Source: Cephalotus follicularis
Lineage: Eukaryota; Streptophyta; Magnoliopsida; Oxalidales; Cephalotaceae
Length of the DNA: 64,000 nt
Assembly: GCA_001972305.1 (NCBI GenBank)
Contig: BDDD01000263.1
Coordinates: forward strand, 320,102-384,101
Reading direction: 5' to 3'
Shown here: positions 1 through 10,825 of the stretch, in pieces
Layout: the number at the start of each line of letters is the position of its first letter
How positions within the stretch are numbered: position 1 is the first letter of the stretch
Translations under genes and position numbers: made by a program
The notes under the pieces: model-generated
Told to the model about the DNA's origin: nothing
What the model saw: the letters and a program-made list of their open reading frames with translations, nothing else
Database searches by the model: none

Positions 1-154
1 AAAATATTGTCATCCTCGTCTTCCAAAAACTATAGTTAATTCCGTCAAAGAACGGAGGTCTAGTAATGGAGGAACCTTCTAATCCTATGTTTAGATTCAT
101 TTGGTTTGCCATGGATCTTTATATCTCTAACAATTAAGAATAATGAGATAACTT

Positions 155-166
155 CTCTGATACCAA
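155..166 (-). other. Primer binding site of the SIRE-type element
   Basis: On the minus strand this reads TTGGTATCAGAG, matching the initiator methionine tRNA 3' end pattern (TGGTATCAGAGC) used by many plant copia and gypsy elements. It lies directly inside the LTR edge at 168, which fixes both orientation and LTR boundary. Confidence 0.7.
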
Positions 167-425
167 TTGAAAAGAAAACTATATGGCAACCTTAAACTAT
201 AAATTAATTTGTTTACGGAATTAACAAATTTAAACTATGAATATAAACAATCACATAAGAACAATTTAAACAGTAACAAGTAAAGAGTTAAGGGATAGAG
301 AGAGTGCAAACGAATTTATAGTGGTTCGGTGAAATCCGTGCCTACGTCCACTTTCTCAAGAACCCCTTGAGATTCCACTAGGTACCACTAGCAACCTTTG
401 ATTTTAGGCTTCCTCAAAGCAAACC

Positions 426-511
426 ACCTTACACTTGATTTTGGGTTCCGGGTGCAAATCAATCAAACACCTTACACTTGATTTTGGGTTTCAGGTGCAA
501 ATCAACCAAAC
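426..511. repeat. 43-base tandem repeat, two units
   Basis: Two units start at 426 and 469, each beginning accttacacttgattttggg and differing at a few positions; the first bases of a third unit follow at 512. It lies in the transcribed part of the SIRE-type LTR, downstream of the TATA-like box in the LTR's own direction. Confidence 0.85.
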
Positions 512-742
512 ACCTTACAAGGGTTCACTCCCCTCTATTACAATGGATGATAGAAAAGGTTTTGTGTTTACAAGTAACCTCTCAAAGGTTGGATATGAAA
601 GTGTAAACTAGTTGCAAGCTTTGGATGTGAAAGTGTAAAACTCTAGCTTGATGTCTTTCTCTTTGTAGATGTGTAAGTTGAGTTTTTGTGATTGGATGTT
701 CAAGAGTTGTGTTCAAGTCACTTTGAGCTTGTATCTTGGCTT

Positions 743-752
743 GTATTTATAG
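743..752 (-). promoter_or_regulatory. TATA-like box in the SIRE-type LTR
   Basis: The minus strand reads CTATAAATAC, a good plant TATA box. It lies about 620 bases into the LTR, downstream of the palindrome array at 841-1266. The comparable LTRs at 9348 and 13301 have CTATAAAAGG in the same arrangement, after their arrays. Confidence 0.6.
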
Positions 753-840
753 CATTCTTCAGATTATAGCTGTTGCAAAAGTTTTTTTTTTTAATATAAA
801 AATGTGTTGATGCAACTTGTTTTTGTCTCTGCTGACATAA

Positions 841-1266
841 AGACGTCGATGTCTTTAGAAAGGCGTCGATGTCTTTGACTGTTACTACCCATTGTAAGTG
901 TGCCAACTAGCCGTTCCATGTTTCCCGGGTCAATCCATTTAAAAAGACGTCGATGTCTTTTTATAGGCGTCGATGCCTTTGCTGGGAAATTGTCCAGGCA
1001 TTTGAATGTATGAGCATCACATCGACTTCTTCTTCATGGGTCGATGTCTTTTCTGGCTTTGGCAGATTGGTCTAGAAAGACGTCGATGTCTGAGGAAAGG
1101 GATCGATGTCTTTGGTACATACGTCGATGTCTTTGCTTGCATGGATCGATGTATTCACTAGAATTTGACCTGTAACTTTTAACACTAAAGACGTCGATGT
1201 CTTCTTGAAAGGGATCGATGTCTTTTGTACGGACGTCGATGTCTTTGCTGGAAGGTCGATGTCTTT
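841..1266. repeat. Array of GACGTCGATGTCTTT-type palindromes
   Basis: About a dozen copies of a motif near GACGTCGATGTCTTT (variants GGCGTCGATGTCTTT, GGATCGATGTCTTT) are spread at irregular 20-60 base spacing. The full form AAAGACGTCGACGTCTTT is a perfect palindrome around TCGA. The array occupies the part of the LTR upstream of the TATA-like box. Function unknown; an enhancer role is inference. Confidence 0.85.
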
Positions 1267-1448
1267 GCCCTGCGGATGATTTTTGCCTTTTGTGGAACTT
1301 TCTTGCACATCAAGTAAACTTGTTAAATGAAAATTTGTAATCATTAAAACATATGATTGAGATTCAGCAATCTCCCTATGGTTGAGACTCAACCTCCCAC
1401 TAAGCGCTTTGCTTTAACGTCTTTGGCTAGATGCAGCTGGTGTGGATA

Positions 1449-2075
1449 TCAAAGAGGAGTATAAGAATCAATCAAGTCAACAGACTCAATGATCTGTCCA
1501 TCAGTAATTCCATCCACATATGGTTTCAGACACAGCCCATGGACGTTAAATGTGTATTCAAAACCCGTCCAAGCAAATTCAAAAATACCAAGTGAAAGCA
1601 CAGTTTGAATAATGTAAATAGCATCCCAAAAATATTTCCACCAATAAAATCCATCAAAAACATCATGAGTACCTGGCTGACAAATCTCAAAAGCACCATG
1701 TGAGAACTCAATGATAACAATATAAGGATCATCCCAATAAGATTTCCACCAATAAAAACAATTAAGAAAATTGGAATAATTATGGCCAACCAACCAGTGA
1801 AACATGTGAGCATTGAGAATGCACACCCTCCATCCTTTTTTATCTTTAGTAAAGAAAAAGTTCTTTTCAAGGGTGGTGTGAGGATGGGACGGCGTGCTGA
1901 GCTTGTGCGTGAAATGGGACAGATCGTCCCATTGATTATCCGAAATAGAATCAATGAGCCCATCGTCTAACCAACTCAGAACTTCCTTTTGCGTGGCTTC
2001 TAATTCTTCGAATTCTTCCAAACATTTTATGAAGTGGCTTTCAAAATTTTCGTCAAAATATGTTTGGTCAGGCAC
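1449..2075 (-). pseudogene. Athila-like post-protease segment with integrase-tail similarity
   Basis: An open stretch of 208 codons. Its end (FNVHGLCLKPYVDG, then ESVDLID) resembles the C-terminal tail of Athila and Ogre type integrases, where a G-x-x-LKPY pattern precedes the stop. The middle holds two copies of an FYWWK-x-x-WD unit about 35 residues apart, seen again at 14199-14330 in the second copy. No RT or integrase core motif is present. The origin of the FYWW part is unknown to me. Confidence 0.5.
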
Positions 2076-2177
2076 GGCAATTTTATGAGTGTAATGGGAT
2101 TGATGATCCCATTCACTACCCGAAGTTGGCTCATTGATCTTGTTTTTTATCCATACTAACTCTGCTTCATTTTCCAG

Positions 2178-2791
2178 TCATTGTGTGTCAATCCTATCAG
2201 GAGTCGAGTGTATCAAAGGAGAATCCAATGGGGCCTTAATCTCAACAGTGTCAGAGTCTGCCTCACAATCGTCGCCAATGAAACTTTGAGGAAATGTCCT
2301 ATCTATCCTATCTATGGAAAAACAAACTTCCTCACCTTGAGGTCCAATGGGTGTATTGAAAATATTTATTCTCAATTTCTTATTACCAAAGGATATGTCC
2401 ATAGCTCCAGATCGACAATTTATGCAAGAATTTGCTGTGACTAAGAAAGGACGACCTAGGATAATCAATTGCGGCTTCTCATTCGCATGTGTTTCCATAT
2501 GAAGCAGAAGGAAATCAAATGGAAAATAAAGCTCATCTACTTTCACCAAAACGTCCTCAATGAATCCCTTCAGAATTTTCAAAGATCGATCAGCAAGTTG
2601 AATGGTCACCTCAGTGGGTTTGAATTCTCCAAACCCAAAATGGTCATAAAATGAGCTAAGGAGGATATTAACGCTGCCCCTAAATCAAGGAGTGCGATCT
2701 CTATAAGTAAATTTCCAATCTTGCAAGATATCAGAGGAGCTCCAAGGTCTTTGAGATTAGGTGGCAGTTTGTTCAAAATCACGGCACTCAC
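2178..2791 (-). pseudogene. Athila-like aspartic protease region
   Basis: Two adjacent open stretches cover a retroviral-type aspartic protease region. Recognisable parts are PPNLKDLGAP and LLDLGAALISSLA near the active-site loop, then LADRSLKILKGFIEDVLVKV, ELYFPFDFLLL and the flap-side pattern IILGRPFL. This is the protease layout of Athila/Tat gypsy elements, following gag directly. The copy is degraded; the related region at 14538-15247 matches it closely. Confidence 0.75.
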
Positions 2792-2794
2792 CTG

Positions 2795-4270
2795 CTATGT
2801 TAAATGGACCGTTTTTGGAATGTGCGTTCTCAGCTTACGCTTTGTGGTGCATAAGTCATTTAAGAATTTGGCGTAAGCTGGAACTTGTCGTATTGCATCT
2901 AGGAAAGGAAGGTTGATTTGGACTTGCTTAAACAGTTCCATCCTCTCGTCCATCATTCCAACCTTTTTACCAAACTGAGGGACTAAAGACAGAGATCGCA
3001 AACACTCATGAAAAGGTGCTTTAGGTGTGGCAAAGGTAATGTCTTTTTCCTTCCCCTGTTGTTTACTTTCTTTCTCGCCTCTCTCTTCCTCACCGCTCTC
3101 AAAGAACACACTCTCTTCAGGAATCTTTTCATGAATCGGATCAGGATTTGAGGAATTTACTTGTGGCTCTCCGATTACTCGACCACTTCTCAATGTAGTA
3201 ATTGCTTGGGCTTATTCTATGTAGGGAAGCTGTCCAGCCTGATTTCTTGGACTGCCTACCACTTGACTGGGCAAGTGGCCTTCTTCTCTCTTCCTCATCA
3301 TATCAGCTAGCCGGCCTATTTACGTTTCCAATTTGGAAGATTTCATTGTTGCACATCTCTATAGGCATTCCGATAAGGAAAGGAATTATCTTGCCTATAA
3401 GGAAGATTGTGGCTCGTATTGGGCTGCTTCCAACTAAAATTGGGGTGATTCCTCCACCCCGGGTTATACGTGTTAGAATATGGGTCATTTTTCGGTCGTT
3501 GGAATCCTTGTATTGCTTGTGCTTGTTCTTGAACAAAATCCGGATAATGCATAGCAAGCGGGCAATCACTCATATAATGTGTTGGGCTAGCACATAAAGT
3601 GCAAGCCTCTTGTGCGCTAGAAGTCTGAGTAGATTGTGTAGGAAGCGTTCCTCTGGTTAGCACTTTATCTAACTTTTGTGATAGGATGTCACCTTAGCCT
3701 TCATGGTCTCAAATTGGCTCACCTCATAAATACCTCCTTTCTTTTGAGTACCCGTTGTGGAGGACTCTACTCTGGATGATAAATGATGCCAAGAGTTCTG
3801 GCTGAGGGACTCAAATAATTGCCAAGCCTCGTCCTCGCTTTTATGCATGAATGTACTTCCACAAGAATCATCCACCAGCTATACCATTGTTTAGCTCTAT
3901 CTTTCAATGAGAATGGAAATAAGATTAGCTTAAGGACATCCTCCAACAAGTTCTGAATTTTAAACGTAGAGCAAATCTCAATGAATTCATCCAAATGCTT
4001 GTACGGTTCTTCATTGGCAAGTCCATAAAAGGATGGTAACATAAGAATAATACTGGACTTGATCTCATACTGAGCTGCTTGGACAACAGGCACCCTAATA
4101 CACGAGGCAGTGGTATATGCACCTGGGGTAAAATGTTCACTTGAGGGCCGTCTTTGGGGTGCGTCATGATTTTCACCCATTCTTGTGTTTGCTCTAATGG
4201 CAGCAAGGGTTCTTTCAATTTCTAGGTCACAAGTAACTACTTCGGCATCTAATGATCGACGACCTAGCAT
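2795..4270 (-). pseudogene. Athila-like gag region
   Basis: The 5' part (3767-4270) has the capsid-like pattern LPSFYGLANEEPYKHLDEF and later LFPFSLKDRAKQWY, typical of the gag domain of Athila and other gypsy elements. A zinc knuckle CTLCASPTHYMSDC lies at about 3550-3600, followed by a linker rich in N, P and W. The stretch 2795-3193 is the acidic and lysine-rich linker before protease. Several breaks are present. Confidence 0.8.
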
Positions 4271-4380
4271 GAATCTAACTAAACTAAAAAGAAGAAAATT
4301 TCCGAAGTTATTTATTTATTTATTATTTTTTTTGACACTCACTATGCTCCCTAAGCAATTTTTATGACACTCACTACGCT

Positions 4381-4397
4381 CCCCGGCAATGGCGCCA
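4381..4397 (-). other. Athila-type primer binding site (tRNA-Asp-like)
   Basis: The minus strand reads TGGCGCCATTGCCGGGG, the tRNA-Asp type PBS characteristic of Athila elements (family form TGGCGCCGTTGCCGGGG). It lies six bases inside the LTR edge at 4404 and is the best single evidence for the family call. Confidence 0.85.
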
Positions 4398-4403
4398 AAA
4401 TTT

Positions 4404-5302
4404 TGACAGGTGTCATTAGGCAGAATCAAAATTACCATAATCTAAGAATTTAGCAAGTGGAAGTAGGGATCGTTCCCACGAAGAGCTGAAAGGAGATGCT
4501 ATAAAAATAAACCTAGGATGTACTAAAACATAAAATAAATGAACATTAAAAATAACTTAGAAAAGATGATTGGTTGGATTAAACTATGGCAATGAGAAAT
4601 TAAATAAATCAAAACAAATATTTAATGTAAAGTAACAAAATAAAATAAATAAGAAAAGTGATATGAAAGAAACAATCCCGTAGGTGTGAGAATCCCCGCA
4701 TGTATATATATATATTCAAATTCACGGCTCAAGTTTCAGTTTAGTGCAAAAAATTACCGAATTAACCTAGGTACAACTTATCCCGTCAAACCTTGATACT
4801 CTCAAAAGGTTGATTGGTTAAAGGGTGTCTTTGGTTAACACAGCAAACTAGTGATTTAGCCTAGGTACAACCTATCCTGTCACATCTTGATACTCTCAAA
4901 AGGTTGATTGGTTAAAGGCTATCATTGGTTCAATCACATAAAAAGTATTGCATGATATTGATGAAATAAAGCTACTAACAATAAATCATCAAAACAGATT
5001 TTATATATTGAAAATTCTCCTCATTAATGTTGTCACTACATTAACAAGAAAAAATGTCTCATAAACATGCAATTAAACTTGAAACCAAAACTAAAATATA
5101 TATATAACATGGGTTCATCTATATCTAGGGATTAAAAATACTTAACCGAGCAAGGTGACAATGGTGGCAATATTCTTCAATGAATTCTCCATCTTCTCCA
5201 CTTCCCTACTGCCGACTGTCTCTACTGCGTCCCCTCTGTCTCTGCCCTTTTATTGCATGTGTTCTCATTTTTTCTTTTTTCTATCGCTTTATATATATAT
5301 AT
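4404..5302 (-). repeat. Athila-like LTR, left part
   Basis: The LTR begins TGACAGGTGTCATT next to the PBS and runs to 5302, where solo LTR C interrupts it. It continues at 7991. It holds a 94-base tandem repeat (4762-4930) and an AT microsatellite at 5288-5302 into which solo LTR C inserted. Confidence 0.7.
4762..4930. repeat. 94-base tandem repeat in the Athila-like LTR
   Basis: Sequence starting cctaggtacaac occurs at 4766 and again at 4860 with a few changes, followed in both by tactctcaaaaggttgattg. About 1.7 units are present. A local tandem duplication within the LTR. Confidence 0.85.
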
Positions 5303-6482
5303 TGTCACACCCCGTTTTTCGGTACCATCATTAGACCAGCATATATGGTGATATCAGTATTAAACATACATTCCAGCATTTCATTTAACAGAAATAACAA
5401 TATGCGGAAGCAGTCAATAAGCCGGAATATAAAATTTCAAGCCATCCGCACGTATCCCATACTACGTGCGGGTACAATTCAACATTATCCTTAACATAAG
5501 GAAAACAACATAACGAGGTATGATTCATTCATTACATTACAATACATCAAAAGAAAACAACAACCTTAAAATGACAAAAGTAGAAGCTCTCCAAGCTTCA
5601 GCCGCAACTCCCAGTCTTCGATTAATCTGAAACTGTAGGGGGGTTAGCCGTTGTCCTCACTTGGCTAAGTAGGAAGATAAAGTATGCTGAGGAATATATG
5701 AATGCAATATGTATGACAGTTTATATAAAAATAACATTTCGATGGCCGATATATATAAGCAATCTTGCCAAGTGGCCATAAACAATCCATATGCAAGCAT
5801 ACCGCACAAGGGTACAATCAATTCAGTCTAGTGGTTCGTCCGAAGACCAGTATTGGGCTCAAGACGTCGCTAACCCCTAGCCTACGTCGAACCACCTAGC
5901 TATCACCCCAACTCTGCTGATGATAGAAGGTAACAGTGCTGCCGGCATTTAGCGGGTAGGTAACAGTACATGGTCTGCAATGCAGATCAGTATGGTGGGT
6001 GCCCTGGCCAACACCTGGCACACAGGATCACCTCCGTAGTCAGTGACCTCTGCCATCACTCGACTACGGCAGTAAACATAGACAATCAATTCAATCAGTA
6101 CAATCAGTAATAATATTACATATATAATCAATATGCAATATCAATGTGTTTTCTTTAGAAACATATCATTTCAGTAATCGTACATCTCATGTGAGGAAAC
6201 GATATCAGTACAGTAGTGATTTCCAAATCGGAACAAACAGTAGGTAATAACAGTAGTTGATAAAACAGTAGTTCCTTATAAATAATAGTTCTCATTGGAA
6301 AACGGTGTTTAACCACAATTTGTGCACATAGCACATAATTCGTTCGATCAGTGAAATATCAGTAATAATGATGTTAAATAACATCGAACAGTATCTATTA
6401 TATGATGGTATCATATACAATTCAGTAGCAATGTAAAACAGTAACAATTCAATTGATGATATGCAGTTTTCTGCCCAGAACG

Positions 6483-6552
6483 GTCGACTGCCCTCAAGAA
6501 CCAGTCGACTGTTGGGTTGAGTAGTCGACTGCTTTCAATGGCAGTCGACTGT
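6483..6552. repeat. CAGTCGACTG palindrome array, downstream position of LTR C
   Basis: Four copies of a GTCGACTG motif (GGTCGACTG, CAGTCGACTG, TAGTCGACTG, CAGTCGACTG) within 70 bases, about 1.45 kb from the LTR start on the minus strand. It is the counterpart of the arrays at 58470-58582 in family A and 45013-45262 in B'. Confidence 0.9.
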
Positions 6553-7736
6553 TTTTGCCCAGAAATGCAGGCATAACAGTTTATGTGCATTGCAATTCAA
6601 TACCAATTCAGTTCAATGCAAGTACAAATTAGCATACATGTAATGCATGATCATATCTTCCAAAACATAACACTACCCCTACCTCAATTTGCTATCCCAA
6701 GATCAATTGAGTGATCTATCTCTTTAAGCTTCCAAGTCACTTTTACACCAACAATCTTCAATTCAGCAGGTTCAATCAATGCATGCATGTTTATGGACAC
6801 ATGCATTAGCACAGGGAGGTCAACTAGATTACAAAGCTACAATTACTACTTTTATAGTAGCTTATAACCAATCCTTTAAGTCTTAACATCCTTTACCGTT
6901 TCTCTTTAAACTCTATGTCAAGCATCTTTTAATTCCGGATTAATGTATTGACAGAGGATGAATATATACATCTAAGAGAATCAGGAGGTAATATACAACT
7001 AACCAATAGGTTCAATTCAAATTAGAGTCATATAATCATCAAAGCTTCATGTCCATGTTCTTACTCCCATATTCCCCTTCCAATTCCATTCTAGACTTGT
7101 TAATCCCTTACCATTAACAGAAGATGTATATTACATTTAGGAAAAAAACCAGTACATTTCATGACCTTAACATGAACTATAATCCAATCTAGAGGTTATA
7201 GCCACATTCCACTTGATCCATTTACAATTTCCATTTCAATTCTAGAATCTTGTTAACTTAACCTTGTTAACAGAAAATTAACATCCTTATAGTTACCTTA
7301 TCAACACATATCAGAGGGTTCGGATTTGGAACTTACCAGGAGAAGCCCAAGCTTCCAAGTTCCTCCTTGAGCTCTAAACCCTCCACATGCAAGCTCCTCC
7401 AATCTTCAAGCAATTCCTTTCAATTCAGTGGTTTCCAACACTCAGGTTCAGCCTTTGGACAGCTGATATAGAGGTTAGAAACCTTTGAATTCGTCAGAGC
7501 ATTTACTCAGCCTCCTTCCTTCCTTCTCTCTCTCTCACATGCATGCTTCTTTTCCTTGTCATTACTCACCTTTCTCTCTTTGATTTTGCAGGTTGCAGGT
7601 TTGTGGCTTGCAGAGCACATGCAAGGGTTATCTCTGCATGTCTTGGCCGTTTGTGCATGCCCACGACACCTGTCATTAAGCATGCCACGCTCAAGCTCAG
7701 TTTAACACCTGCACAGACACATGTTCTGTCGAATTT

Positions 7737-7819
7737 CCAGTCGACTGGAACCATTAGGCAGTTGACTGTCCACAGCACGACTCAGACAGTCGACTGTTCC
7801 CCTGTGACAGTCGGCTGTC
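7737..7819. repeat. CAGTCGACTG palindrome array, upstream position of LTR C
   Basis: Four copies (CAGTCGACTG plus variants CAGTTGACTG and CAGTCGGCTG) 170-250 bases from the LTR start on the minus strand. Variants at the central CG fit decay of methylated cytosine, which is inference. Confidence 0.9.
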
Positions 7820-7990
7820 AAGGCTGTTTTTAGGGTTTCTTAAGTTCGGTTTTCACCAATTGCCTCTCCATCCATCCCAAGCAATTACCAATTACAAAAT
7901 TATGATAATTGGGCAGATAATTCAATTAAAATGTATATTTATTTTAAACATGGAAATCAATATACATTAATTGAATTTGCGGTCATTACA

Positions 7991-9084
7991 TATATATACA
8001 CACACACATGCTTGCAGCCGACAAAAGAAACCTAAGGCAACTTAAAACGTGGTCTGATTGTATTTGGCGCATGGGCTTGTACAGGTTGCATGCATGGGAT
8101 GTTGGGCGTTTGGATTATTGTATGCATGGGACGCATTAATTGTTGGGCTGAGCTGAACACGTATGGGTTGCGCATGGACTTGTGGCATCGCTTATTGGTT
8201 CATGGGATGATGGATGATGGTGTATGGGTTGATGTATGTGCACATGGGCTGAATGGATCACGCATTGAATGGTTGGAACCGACTAGAGTTGCTAGAGTTG
8301 ACACGTGGAGCTTTGATGATTCAGCATTTGTTTTCTTATGATATATCTTCATCGGAACTTCAGAATGAGTCAGTCCAAGAACTAAAAGTGCTCCAAATAA
8401 TTCTACAAACAATATGAGCCCAATATTCAACATCTTCTGAGCCTTAAATTTTGACTTCTCTCGCTTAAGTGGGTACACTCTTTAACCAATCTTTGACTTC
8501 CGACCACTTTAACTCGAAAAGTAGCGTTTTAGCTTCATTTTCTCTTATTCCGCAATAATCAACATAATACCTGAAAATCAAATAAATACCACCATAGTTG
8601 TCTATCCCAAACATAACCATATAATAAACAAATCATTAAAATCACACATTTTTATGTTTATCAGCTTTCGACCAGTTACTCTCAAACCAGTCGGCTTTGA
8701 GGAACTAGGTGTAAACACCCACCGGGTTTAATTACTCGAATTAAATAGGCTACAGACTAAGGCTGAATTCAAAGGGGTAAAATATGTTTTATTCTTTTTC
8801 TTTTTCTCTCTCTTTTTTTTACATATATATGTAAGAACATAAGAACATCCATTCATTGTCCCTCTCCTCACTAAAATTTATGAAACTTTGAAAACATACA
8901 AGACGGTCTTTCATTAATTATTTTAATTTATTTTTCGCATAAACTCCTACCTTGAGCTATATTTCTTTTCTTTTCCTCGAAAACGAAAATTTTATTATTT
9001 CTCTTATGGTGTTTTCTATTATTTCTAAATATATCAACATTTATTCCTACTTTCACAATTATATAAAAGAAACGAGATACATAA
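7991..9084 (-). repeat. Athila-like LTR, right part, and 3' untranslated sequence
   Basis: Continuation of the LTR after solo LTR C. The outer LTR edge cannot be placed because the second LTR is not available for comparison; the part towards 9084 may be 3' untranslated sequence of the second Athila-like copy. It is AT-rich with a CT-rich tract near 8795-8820. I see no convincing gene in these 1.1 kb; the small open frames at 8090-8478 overlap on opposite strands and look like chance. Confidence 0.5.
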
Positions 9085-9466
9085 ATAAAACAAAAACAGT
9101 GGGTTGCCTCCCACTAAGTGCTTTGCTTTAACGTCTTTGGCTAGACGCAGCTGGTGTGGATATCAAAGAGGAGTGTAGACATGATCAATCAGGTCAACAG
9201 ACTTAATGACCTGTCCGTCAGAAATTCGATCCACATATGGTTTCAGACGCGGCCCATGGAGGTTAAATGTGTCTTTAAAACCTATCCAAGCAAACTCAAA
9301 AATACCAAGTGAAAGCACAGTTTGAACAATAAAAATGGCATCCCAAATGTTGACGATTTAGTCTCAATCCTTGTTTTGATGATAACATATTTTCATTTGA
9401 CAAGTATACTTAATGTGCATGAAATTACAAGATCAATACCAAAGTAAAAATACCATCTGCAGAAGA

Positions 9467-10104
9467 AGACATCGACTTTCAAGGAAAAACATCGACGTCC
9501 GTACAGAAAGACATCGACGCCTTCCAAGAAGACATCGACGCCTTTCATGCCAGAAGTTACAGGTCAATTTCACAAGAAGACATCAACTTCTAAAGGCAAA
9601 GACATCGACGTCCGTACGAAAGAAGTCGATCCCTAACTCAAAGACATCGACGTCTTTAGGTGCCAAAGTTACAGGACATTTTCGTGCAATGACATCGACG
9701 CTTATCAGTAAAGACATCGACGTCCGTACGAAAGACATCGACGCCTTTCCATGGACATCGACGCCTTTCTAGAGCAACCTGGATTTCCCAGAAAACACAT
9801 TGACTCTCACAGAAGAAGTCGATGAGATGTTCAAAGCTTCAATACCTGGAGATTTCCCAGAAAAGACATCGACGCCTTTTGAAAGAAGTCGATATCTTTT
9901 TAAATAAACAAGACCCGGGAAACCTGGAACGGCTAGTTCAAGCACTACAACGGCTATCAGCTACAAAGACATCGACGCCTTTTGAAAGAAGTCGATATCT
10001 TTTTAAATAAACAAGACCCGGGAAACCTGGAACGGCTAGTACAAGCACTATCAACGACTATCAGCTACAAAGACATCGACGCCTTTTGAAAGAAGTCGAC
10101 GTCT
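9467..10104. repeat. Palindrome array with 103-base tandem units in the SIRE-type LTR
   Basis: Roughly twenty AAAGACATCGACG or AAGTCGAC type motifs, often as AAAGACATCGACGTC or GCCTTT forms. In the second half the array is itself repeated: units starting AAAGACATCGACGCC lie at 9862, 9965 and 10069. The 3' LTR has two of these units rather than three. Confidence 0.85.
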
Positions 10105-10201
10105 TTATACCAGCAGAGACAATATTCAATAAATTGCAACTACACATTTATTAATCAAAAGCTTTCACAAATCATGCAACGGCTACAAACCTTTTATGGC
10201 T

Positions 10202-10211
10202 ATAAAAGGAA
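10202..10211 (+). promoter_or_regulatory. TATA box of the SIRE-type 5' LTR
   Basis: CTATAAAAGG lies just after the palindrome array, about 850 bases into the LTR, and the same box occurs at 14163-14172 in the 3' LTR. This order (array, then TATA) suggests that the array lies in the U3 regulatory part. Confidence 0.7.
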
Positions 10212-10383
10212 GACTGAAACCTCAGAGAACAAGTGGAAAAACAAAAAGAAGAATATCATACATACAAAGATCAAGAAAAACAAACATACAAAGATCAAAT
10301 CAAATTCAAAGAGCTTTCTCTTCACACTTTAAGCTATTTTCTTGTTCTCACTGAATTGAGCAATTATATCTTGTATAGCTCTT

Positions 10384-10722
10384 TCAACTACTGAAGCTGA
10401 ATACATTGCCGCAGGCAGTTGTTGCGCACAAGTAATGTGGATGAAGCAACAACTCCTTGATTATGGGTTTTCTTTTGAAAAAGTACCAATTAGGTGTGAT
10501 AACACTAGTGCTATTTGCTTAGGGAAAAATCTCGTTCATCACTCAAGAACCAAGCACATAGACATTAGATATCACTTCATTAAAGACCATATTGAAAAGG
10601 GTGATATAGAACTAGTTTTCGTCCCGACCGAAGAACAAGTCGCGGACATTTTCACAAAACCCTTAGATGAGAACACTTTTTCTAAGTTTAGAGGAGAATT
10701 AGGTTTATGTGAGATTGAATGA
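10384..10722 (+). pseudogene. SIRE-type RNase H end of pol
   Basis: The reading frame begins with [10 protein letters not shown], the RNase H acidic-residue motif of Ty1/copia. It continues through MWMKQQLLDYGF, CDNTSAICLGKN and RTKHIDIRYHFIKD to VADIFTKPLDE, ending a few residues later. These are the standard C-terminal copia RNase H blocks; HIDIRYHFIKDHIEKGDIEL is close to SIRE forms. Upstream pol is not present. The frame stays open to its natural end. Confidence 0.9.
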
Positions 10723-10825
10723 TGTTTATGATGTCTGAATGATATGTTTGACTGAATGCATATTTGATATGATGTTTGATTTTAAGTTTTTGTTCTGTTT
10801 TTTGTTGATTTTTTCTGTTCTGTTT

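Larger units (their letters stand above)
1..1369 (-). mobile_element. SIRE-type Ty1/copia fossil, 5' end only
   Basis: The minus strand carries a 5' LTR (168-1369), a primer binding site just inside it and about 150 bases of untranslated leader before the window edge. The LTR resembles the plus-strand SIRE-type LTRs at 9348 and 13301: similar start region, the same class of GTCGAT palindromes, and a related segment around 920-1060. The coding part would lie left of the window. The element abuts an Athila-like element at its right edge. It is a partial copy here, so age and integrity cannot be judged. Confidence 0.7.
168..1369 (-). repeat. LTR of a SIRE-type copia element
   Basis: About 1.2 kb, beginning TG at 168 and ending CA at 1369. 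On the minus strand it starts TGCTGAATCTCAATC, related to the start of the LTRs at 9348 and 13301. It contains a TATA-like box (743-752), a palindrome array (841-1266) and a 43-base tandem repeat (426-511). A purine run reading GGGAGAT on the minus strand touches its outer edge at 1370, similar to the polypurine tract before the LTR at 13301; why it sits there is unclear. Confidence 0.65.
1370..4403 (-). mobile_element. Athila-like gypsy element, copy 1, internal part (gag-protease only)
   Basis: From right to left the minus strand has a PBS (4381-4397), gag (about 3343-4270), protease (about 2178-2791), and then a segment ending in what looks like an integrase C-terminal tail (1449-2075). 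No reverse transcriptase, RNase H or integrase core is seen between protease and tail. The second copy (14199-15296 plus 9085-9347) has the same reduced layout, so the family may be a non-autonomous derivative. The copy is broken in several places. Its 5' LTR starts at 4404. Confidence 0.75.
5303..7990 (-). mobile_element. Solo LTR, Tekay-like gypsy family C
   Basis: A 2688-base LTR with no internal region. It begins TGTCACACCCCG and ends GGTCATTACA, with TATAT on both sides (5298-5302 and 7991-7995); the flank is AT repeat, so this TSD is only weak support. The start matches the family A LTR at 57152 (shared segments around GCATATATGGTGATATCAG and GCGGAAGCA), so C is a relative of A. Orientation is minus by that alignment. 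Two palindrome arrays lie at 6483-6552 and 7737-7819. Solo LTRs arise by recombination between the two LTRs of one element. Confidence 0.85.
9348..10375 (+). repeat. SIRE-type 5' LTR
   Basis: Begins TGTTGACGATTTAG, identical to the 3' LTR start at 13301. It carries the palindrome array (9467-10104), then a TATA box (10202-10211). Its right end is not defined by a PBS here: pol sequence begins by about 10384. Confidence 0.75.

Noticed and set aside
5303-7990. GTCGAC motifs as SalI cloning or adapter artefacts.
   Set aside because: They occur many times at variable spacing, with decayed forms, in matching places of independent LTR copies.
5298-7995. TATAT as strong proof of the solo LTR C boundaries.
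   Set aside because: The flank is a TA microsatellite, so the TSD alone is weak. The boundaries rest on TG/CA ends and similarity to the family A LTR.
7543-8478. Overlapping frames of 60-100 codons on both strands near 7.5-8.5 kb as host genes.
   Set aside because: They cross the solo LTR edge or overlap each other on opposite strands, with no domain or gene-like context.
9467-10104. Possible CRISPR array because of repeated ATCGACG units.
   Set aside because: Spacing is irregular, repeats are palindromic and degenerate, the context is a plant LTR with a TATA box, and no cas-like gene exists.
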